Assembly (NCBI GenBank): GCA_910577645.1
Contig: CAJTOL010000033.1
Location: forward strand, 1 to 34,547
Length of the DNA: 34,547 bases
From: an uncultured Lachnospiraceae bacterium
Lineage (GTDB): Bacteria; Bacillota; Clostridia; Lachnospirales; Lachnospiraceae
Direction of reading: 5' to 3'
Shown here one piece after another: positions 31,147 to 34,547 of the stretch. Under the pieces are notes generated by a model. That model had not been told where the DNA came from and did no database searches. It saw only the letters and a list, made by a program, of their open reading frames with translations. How positions within the stretch are numbered: the stretch's first letter is position 1; every line of letters begins with the position of its first letter. The position numbers and the translations under genes were made by a program.

Positions 31147-32277
31147 TTATCTCCCTTCCTCCATCAGCACTTCGATATAGGCCAGAATCAGAGGAGCAAC
31201 GCCTTTGGCTTCATTTTTTACAATGGGTTCCCGCATGTAATAGTCAAAGGTGCCTTCCCGGTTCTCCCTGTTGCCAAGGCCTGCCACCAGACAGATGCCT
31301 TCCAGCTGCAGCTCTCCGTCTTTCTCAGACAATCTGGTACGGCAGATGCCGTCAAAAGCTTTTTTGCCCCGGGCATAATAGCTGTTATCCAAAAATCCCA
31401 GACGCACGCTTTTCATAATAGCAAAGGCAAAGATGGCGGAGCCGGAGGTTTCCAGATAGTTGGGAGCGATGCCGCCCCGGTTTACTACCTGATACCACAT
31501 GCCGGTTTCCTCATCCTGATAAGGCAGCATAGAATCAATAAGCTCCTGGTAAATGGTTCTTAGCTGCTCTTTTTCTTTGCTCATAAAGACAGGCATTACA
31601 TCCATGGTATCAATAAGGGCCATGGCGTACCAGCCCAAAGCCCGGAGCCAGAAATTATCTGACAAACCGGTAACCTTATCGCACCAGAACATCTGGCGGG
31701 AGTCGTCATAGGCATGGTAGTATAAGCCATTGCGGGTATCCCGCATTAAGTCGTATACATGAAGGAACTGCTTATAGCTGTCCATGCACCCCTTCCCGTC
31801 ATTGTAGGTGGCCTCATATTGCATATAGAAGGGCTGGGCCATGTAAAGGCCGTCCAGCCAAATTTGGTGAGGATAAATCAGCTTGTGCCAGAAATTGCCG
31901 GTGGAAGTTCGGGGCTGCCCCTGGATTTGGCTGTAAACTGTGTCTATGGCTTTGCGGTATTTTTCCTTGTGGGTCAGCTCATAGAGCTCAAACAGAGTCT
32001 TTCCTGCATTGATGTTGTCCAGATTATATTCCTCCGGAGAGTAGGAGCGGATTCGGCCGTCCTCTTCCACAAAATAGTCAATAAAGGCATCGGCAAATTC
32101 CAGGTATTTGGAATCCTTTTTCATAAGATAAAGCTCCAGGATGGCATTGATCATGCAGCCATCCATATAGTTCCAGGATGGCTGCGCGCCTTCGCGGATT
32201 TTTTCGATGTTCCAGACAGGGGCCTGAGGGGTGCTTCGTTCCAGCAGCTGGTCAATATAGCGGTCCAGGATTTCCAT
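31147..32277 (-). CDS. GH105 unsaturated uronyl/rhamnogalacturonyl hydrolase (YteR-like)
   Basis: Hydrolyses the unsaturated uronic acid at the non-reducing end of oligosaccharides made by polysaccharide lyases. 376 residues forming an (alpha/alpha)6 barrel. D87 (YNLDNINAGK) and D142 (HQIWLDGLYMAQPF) fall one residue off the two key Asp positions of B. subtilis YteR (88 and 143, from memory). Other family stretches include GLSDNFWLRALGWYAMAL and ETSGSAIFAFAIMK. No signal peptide, so it is cytoplasmic. GGAGG lies nine bases before the ATG. Divergent from a sugar-binding lipoprotein with LacI-type operators in between. GH88 is a less likely alternative. Confidence 0.88.
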   Translation of the reverse strand: MEILDRYIDQLLERSTPQAPVWNIEKIREGAQPSWNYMDGCMINAILELYLMKKDSKYLEFADAFIDYFVEEDGRIRSYSPEEYNLDNINAGKTLFELYELTHKEKYRKAIDTVYSQIQGQPRTSTGNFWHKLIYPHQIWLDGLYMAQPFYMQYEATYNDGKGCMDSYKQFLHVYDLMRDTRNGLYYHAYDDSRQMFWCDKVTGLSDNFWLRALGWYAMALIDTMDVMPVFMSKEKEQLRTIYQELIDSMLPYQDEETGMWYQVVNRGGIAPNYLETSGSAIFAFAIMKSVRLGFLDNSYYARGKKAFDGICRTRLSEKDGELQLEGICLVAGLGNRENREGTFDYYMREPIVKNEAKGVAPLILAYIEVLMEEGR

Positions 32278-32336
32278 AGTAACTTTCCTCCATAAAAAAA
32301 TACTAAAAAGCTTGTCAAATAATTATCAGAAAATAA

Positions 32337-32354
32337 TTTGCAAACGTTTGCAAA
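32337..32354. promoter_or_regulatory. LacI-family operator 1 (GH105 side)
   Basis: TTTGCAAACGTTTGCAAA is a perfect 18-bp palindrome with the central CG typical of LacI-family operators. It lies 60 bp upstream of the GH105 ATG. It differs from the catabolite (CcpA) site consensus at both W positions. The cognate regulator is not in the window. Confidence 0.75.
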
Positions 32355-32466
32355 AACTGTAAACTTACTATTTTCTCTGCTTACATTCATAATACCATAA
32401 AATCAAAATAAAGAAAATTGGGCAAAATACATAAAAAACAATTTAAAAACTAAGCGAAATATACAA

Positions 32467-32495
32467 TTGACATATGAAAATAACAGTGATATCAT
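32467..32495 (+). promoter_or_regulatory. upstream promoter of the second SBP gene
   Basis: TTGACA (32467-32472), 17-bp spacer, TATCAT (32490-32495). It would give a leader of about 170 nt that includes operator 2. Confidence 0.5.
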
Positions 32496-32546
32496 AAAAA
32501 TACGCAGGGAATTAATGTATATTTGCTCGAAATGCACCAATTACTC

Positions 32547-32574
32547 TTGACAAATAATGAGCGATATGCATAAT
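32547..32574 (+). promoter_or_regulatory. proximal promoter of the second SBP gene
   Basis: TTGACA (32547-32552), 16-bp spacer, CATAAT (32569-32574). The predicted start near 32581 puts operator 2 immediately downstream, in a good position for repression. Confidence 0.6.
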
Positions 32575-32587
32575 TTTATGAAATTAA

Positions 32588-32603
32588 TTGCAAACCTTTG
32601 CAA
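32588..32603. promoter_or_regulatory. LacI-family operator 2 (SBP side)
   Basis: TTGCAAACCTTTGCAA matches operator 1 (TTGCAAACGTTTGCAA) at 15 of 16 positions and lies 250 bp from it. The pair brackets both divergent promoters, so one regulator could control both genes, possibly by looping. Confidence 0.72.
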
Positions 32604-32670
32604 GAAAAAGTGATGTAAATATTGATTAAAATGAAAGGCAAAGGGGAGCAGAAAAGAGAGGGAGAAAAAC

Positions 32671-34050
32671 ATGAGAAAAAGTATTAAGAAAATCGCGTCT
32701 CTGGTACTGGCATCCGCTATGGCTCTGTCTTTGACAGCCTGCGGAGGCGGAAATGACAATGCAGCCACAACGGCAGCGGCAACCCAGGCGCCGGCAGAGA
32801 CCACTGCCGGAGAACCGGCAGCAGCAGAAGGCCTGACCGTCAACACTGCAGATCCCATTACCATTACCATGAGCTGGTGGGGAGGCGACGGAAGACATGA
32901 GGCTACCATGAAAGCCGTAGAGGCATTTATGGCTAAGTACCCCAACATTAAGGTTGAGATGCAGTATGCGGCATGGACCGGCTGGGAGGATAAAATGAGC
33001 GCATCCTTTGCCACCTCCACTGCGCCGGATGTAAACCAGATTAACTGGAACTGGATTACTTCCTTCAGCTCTGACGGCTCCGCATTCTATGATTTAAACA
33101 AGGTATCCGACATTCTGGATTTAACTCAGTTTTCTGAGGATAAGTTAAACGCATGTACCATAGCCGGTGAGCTTCAGGGCGTGCCGGTTGCCATGACCGG
33201 TCGAATCTTCTACTGGAACAAGTCTACATTTGCCAAGGCCGGTTTGGAGACTCCCAAGTCTTTGGCAGATTTAATGGCAGCAGGCCCGGTATTCCAGGAG
33301 AAGCTGGGAGATGAGTATTATCCTCTGGCTATGAATGAGTACGACAGAACCATTCTGATGATTTTCTATCTGGAATCCAAGTACGGCAAGGCATGGGTTG
33401 AGAACAACGCATTGCAGTATACTCAGGAAGAGGTTGTAGACGGATTAAACTTCATCACCTCTTTAGAGGATGCCCATGTAATCCCCACTATCAAGTCTCT
33501 GGCGAATGACGGCGCTGAGTCCTTAGACAAGAATCCCAAGTGGATGGACGGAAGATACGCAGGCATCTTTGAGTGGGATTCTGCTGCTTCCAAGTTTGAG
33601 GGCGCTTTAAACGACGGCGAGGAGTTTGCAGTAGGCGAAGAGTTTACCGATATGGGAGATTCCAAGGGAGGCTTTGCCAAGGTTTCCATGTGCTGGGCTA
33701 TTTCCGAGAATACAGAGCATCCGGCAGAATGTGCAGCATTAATTAACTTCATGTTAAATGAAGAAGAAGGCGTTAAGATTTTAGCTTCTGAGCGTGGTAT
33801 CCCGGCTTCCGCAGCAGGCTTAAAGATTTGCCAGGATAACGGCCTGTTAAACGAGAAGGTAGCAGAGGCAAACAGCAAGGTTTTAGCACACGTAGAGTTC
33901 CCCTTAGATCCTAAATTTGAGGCGGCTGCATTAAAGAACAGCGACGGTATTTATTATGATGTTATGGCCGGAGTAAGCTATGGAGATTACGATGCAGAAG
34001 AGGCCGCCGAGATTTTAATTGAGGGTGTAGAGGACGTACTAAATAAGTGA
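32671..34050 (+). CDS. extracellular sugar-binding lipoprotein of a second ABC importer
   Basis: 459 residues. Signal peptide MRKSIKKIASLVLASAMALS with lipobox LTAC (C24), an Ala/Thr-rich linker to about residue 55, then a family 1 SBP fold: ITMSWWGGDGRHEATMKAVE, AFMAKYPNIKVEMQ, FYWNKSTFAKAGLETP and ASERGIPASAAG. It shares little beyond the fold with the SBP at 13034-14401, so it probably binds another oligosaccharide. Divergent from GH105 under shared LacI-type operators, hence likely to import the substrate of that enzyme. Permease genes do not directly follow; an unidentified gene starts four bases after its stop. Confidence 0.9.
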   Translation: MRKSIKKIASLVLASAMALSLTACGGGNDNAATTAAATQAPAETTAGEPAAAEGLTVNTADPITITMSWWGGDGRHEATMKAVEAFMAKYPNIKVEMQYAAWTGWEDKMSASFATSTAPDVNQINWNWITSFSSDGSAFYDLNKVSDILDLTQFSEDKLNACTIAGELQGVPVAMTGRIFYWNKSTFAKAGLETPKSLADLMAAGPVFQEKLGDEYYPLAMNEYDRTILMIFYLESKYGKAWVENNALQYTQEEVVDGLNFITSLEDAHVIPTIKSLANDGAESLDKNPKWMDGRYAGIFEWDSAASKFEGALNDGEEFAVGEEFTDMGDSKGGFAKVSMCWAISENTEHPAECAALINFMLNEEEGVKILASERGIPASAAGLKICQDNGLLNEKVAEANSKVLAHVEFPLDPKFEAAALKNSDGIYYDVMAGVSYGDYDAEEAAEILIEGVEDVLNK

Positions 34051-34054
34051 TTTT

Positions 34055-34547
34055 ATGAAACAATTAGAAGATATTCGGGATGAAAAAATGCCGGAGGACG
34101 GGCAGGAGCTGCTGGAGAAGAGCCGGGAGCTTGACGAGGCGCGGGACAGCTTTGAGCTGCTTGAGCGCCTCCCTCTCCGGATGTTCTGTGAGACCCAGTA
34201 CGGGAAGAAGGAAGGCTACCAGGACATTATCAACCAGTTTCAACAGGTAAAGGAGCGGGACTATGACCGGATGCTTTCAGGGGCCTGCCAGGGAAAATCA
34301 GAAGAATCCTATGAACTTGCCTCCTTTTTAGCCGCCTGCGCCAGGACTCTGGAGGTAACATCCATGGAGATCTATGAACATTACCGCTATCTTGCAGACC
34401 TGTTGAAAACCACCGTACAACAGCTGGCTGCCCGGGGCTTTTTCGAAGATAGGGCCCCGGGCCTGACTTCCCGGACAGCCTCCCTGCTTGGCCAGGCTAT
34501 CCGGACAGGCTGCAGGCTTCACGCATTGTCACAGGAAAAATACGAAC
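34055..34547 (+). CDS. unidentified, helix-rich protein, 3' end beyond the window
   Basis: An open frame of 164 codons runs from ATG 34055 to the window edge without a stop. The product begins MKQLEDIRDEKMPEDGQELL and is rich in Glu, Leu, Arg and Lys, with predicted helices (ELLEKSRELDEARDSFELLE; EIYEHYRYLADLLKTTVQQL). No signal peptide, membrane helix or motif I recognise. It starts four bases after the SBP stop without its own ribosome site, suggesting translational coupling; an in-frame ATG at 34088 is an alternative. Its codon use resembles its neighbours. Its position, where a permease is normally found, is odd. Confidence 0.6.
   Translation, partial: MKQLEDIRDEKMPEDGQELLEKSRELDEARDSFELLERLPLRMFCETQYGKKEGYQDIINQFQQVKERDYDRMLSGACQGKSEESYELASFLAACARTLEVTSMEIYEHYRYLADLLKTTVQQLAARGFFEDRAPGLTSRTASLLGQAIRTGCRLHALSQEKYE

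Noticed and set aside
31099..31563. Plus-strand frame of 154 codons opposite GH105
   Set aside because: Antisense to the GH105 gene, starts inside the terminator hairpin, and shows no recognisable protein motif.
32337..32354. CcpA catabolite-response (cre) site
   Set aside because: It has the central CG and palindromy, but both W positions of the cre consensus are C/G. A specific LacI-family operator with a second copy at 32588 fits better.
1..34547. CRISPR arrays, tRNA or rRNA genes, insertion sequences
   Set aside because: No regularly spaced direct repeats, no cloverleaf or rRNA signatures, and no transposase reading frame were seen.

Overview
The window looks like a chromosomal segment of a gut-type clostridium, most likely Lachnospiraceae (Clostridium XIVa / Enterocloster-like). 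This rests on the Firmicutes ribosome-binding sites, the CIRCE-controlled groESL, YesM/YesN-type two-component genes, several sugar ABC importers and PTS genes, and lipoprotein SBPs with Ala/Thr-rich linkers. The species call is inference from gene content and codon style; no rRNA is present to settle it.

Layout. (1) 406-1968 (-): a membrane diguanylate cyclase. (2) 2279-7286 (+): a hexitol/ketose PTS operon with a PfkB 1-phosphofructokinase, a SorE/YggP-type zinc dehydrogenase, a DeoR repressor and a mannitol-family EIICBA. It lies behind a sigma-A promoter with a TGTTGA-T-TCAACA palindrome just after the start site. (3) 7289-12740 (-): a YesM-type histidine kinase, an AraC-type response regulator and an intracellular heparinase II/III-family lyase. 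Divergent from these, 13034-17447 (+): solute-binding lipoprotein, two permeases and a discoidin-like protein. (4) 17658-20465 (+): trkA-trkH potassium uptake. (5) 20594-21208 (-): a LEA/YtxH-like membrane-anchored protein. (6) 21472-23994 (+): groES-groEL and a small membrane protein. (7) 24096-26016 (-): an IbrA/IbrB-like accessory pair (PP-loop PAPS-reductase-like enzyme plus ParB/sulfiredoxin-fold protein). (8) 26434-27888 (+): guaB. (9) 28087-29990 (+): a uronate operon with KdgF cupin, TIM-barrel isomerase and GntR regulator. (10) 30217-31062 (+): a XerD-like tyrosine recombinase. (11) 31147-32277 (-): a GH105 unsaturated uronyl hydrolase, divergent from a second sugar SBP (32671-34050) and a partial unknown gene running off the end. 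Two near-identical LacI-type operators lie in the gap.

How the genes fit. The lyase, GH105 and KdgF outline a route for uronic-acid polysaccharide fragments: import by ABC systems (no ATPase gene here, so a shared MsmK-type ATPase is inferred), intracellular cleavage to unsaturated uronides, hydrolysis, then linearisation of the free unsaturated uronate. The PTS operon can be read as a mannitol route through fructose-1-phosphate instead of fructose-6-phosphate.

Most notable points: the mannitol-to-fructose-1-phosphate hypothesis; a family of intergenic hairpins sharing a CAAAATGAAA arm, two of which (14475-14574 and 27903-27985) also share an exact 19-nt core; the IbrA/IbrB pair with its own promoter; the KdgF-coupled isomerase; and a XerD-like recombinase lacking the usual beta-hairpin lysine and C-terminal tail. 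No CRISPR array, tRNA, rRNA or insertion sequence was seen.
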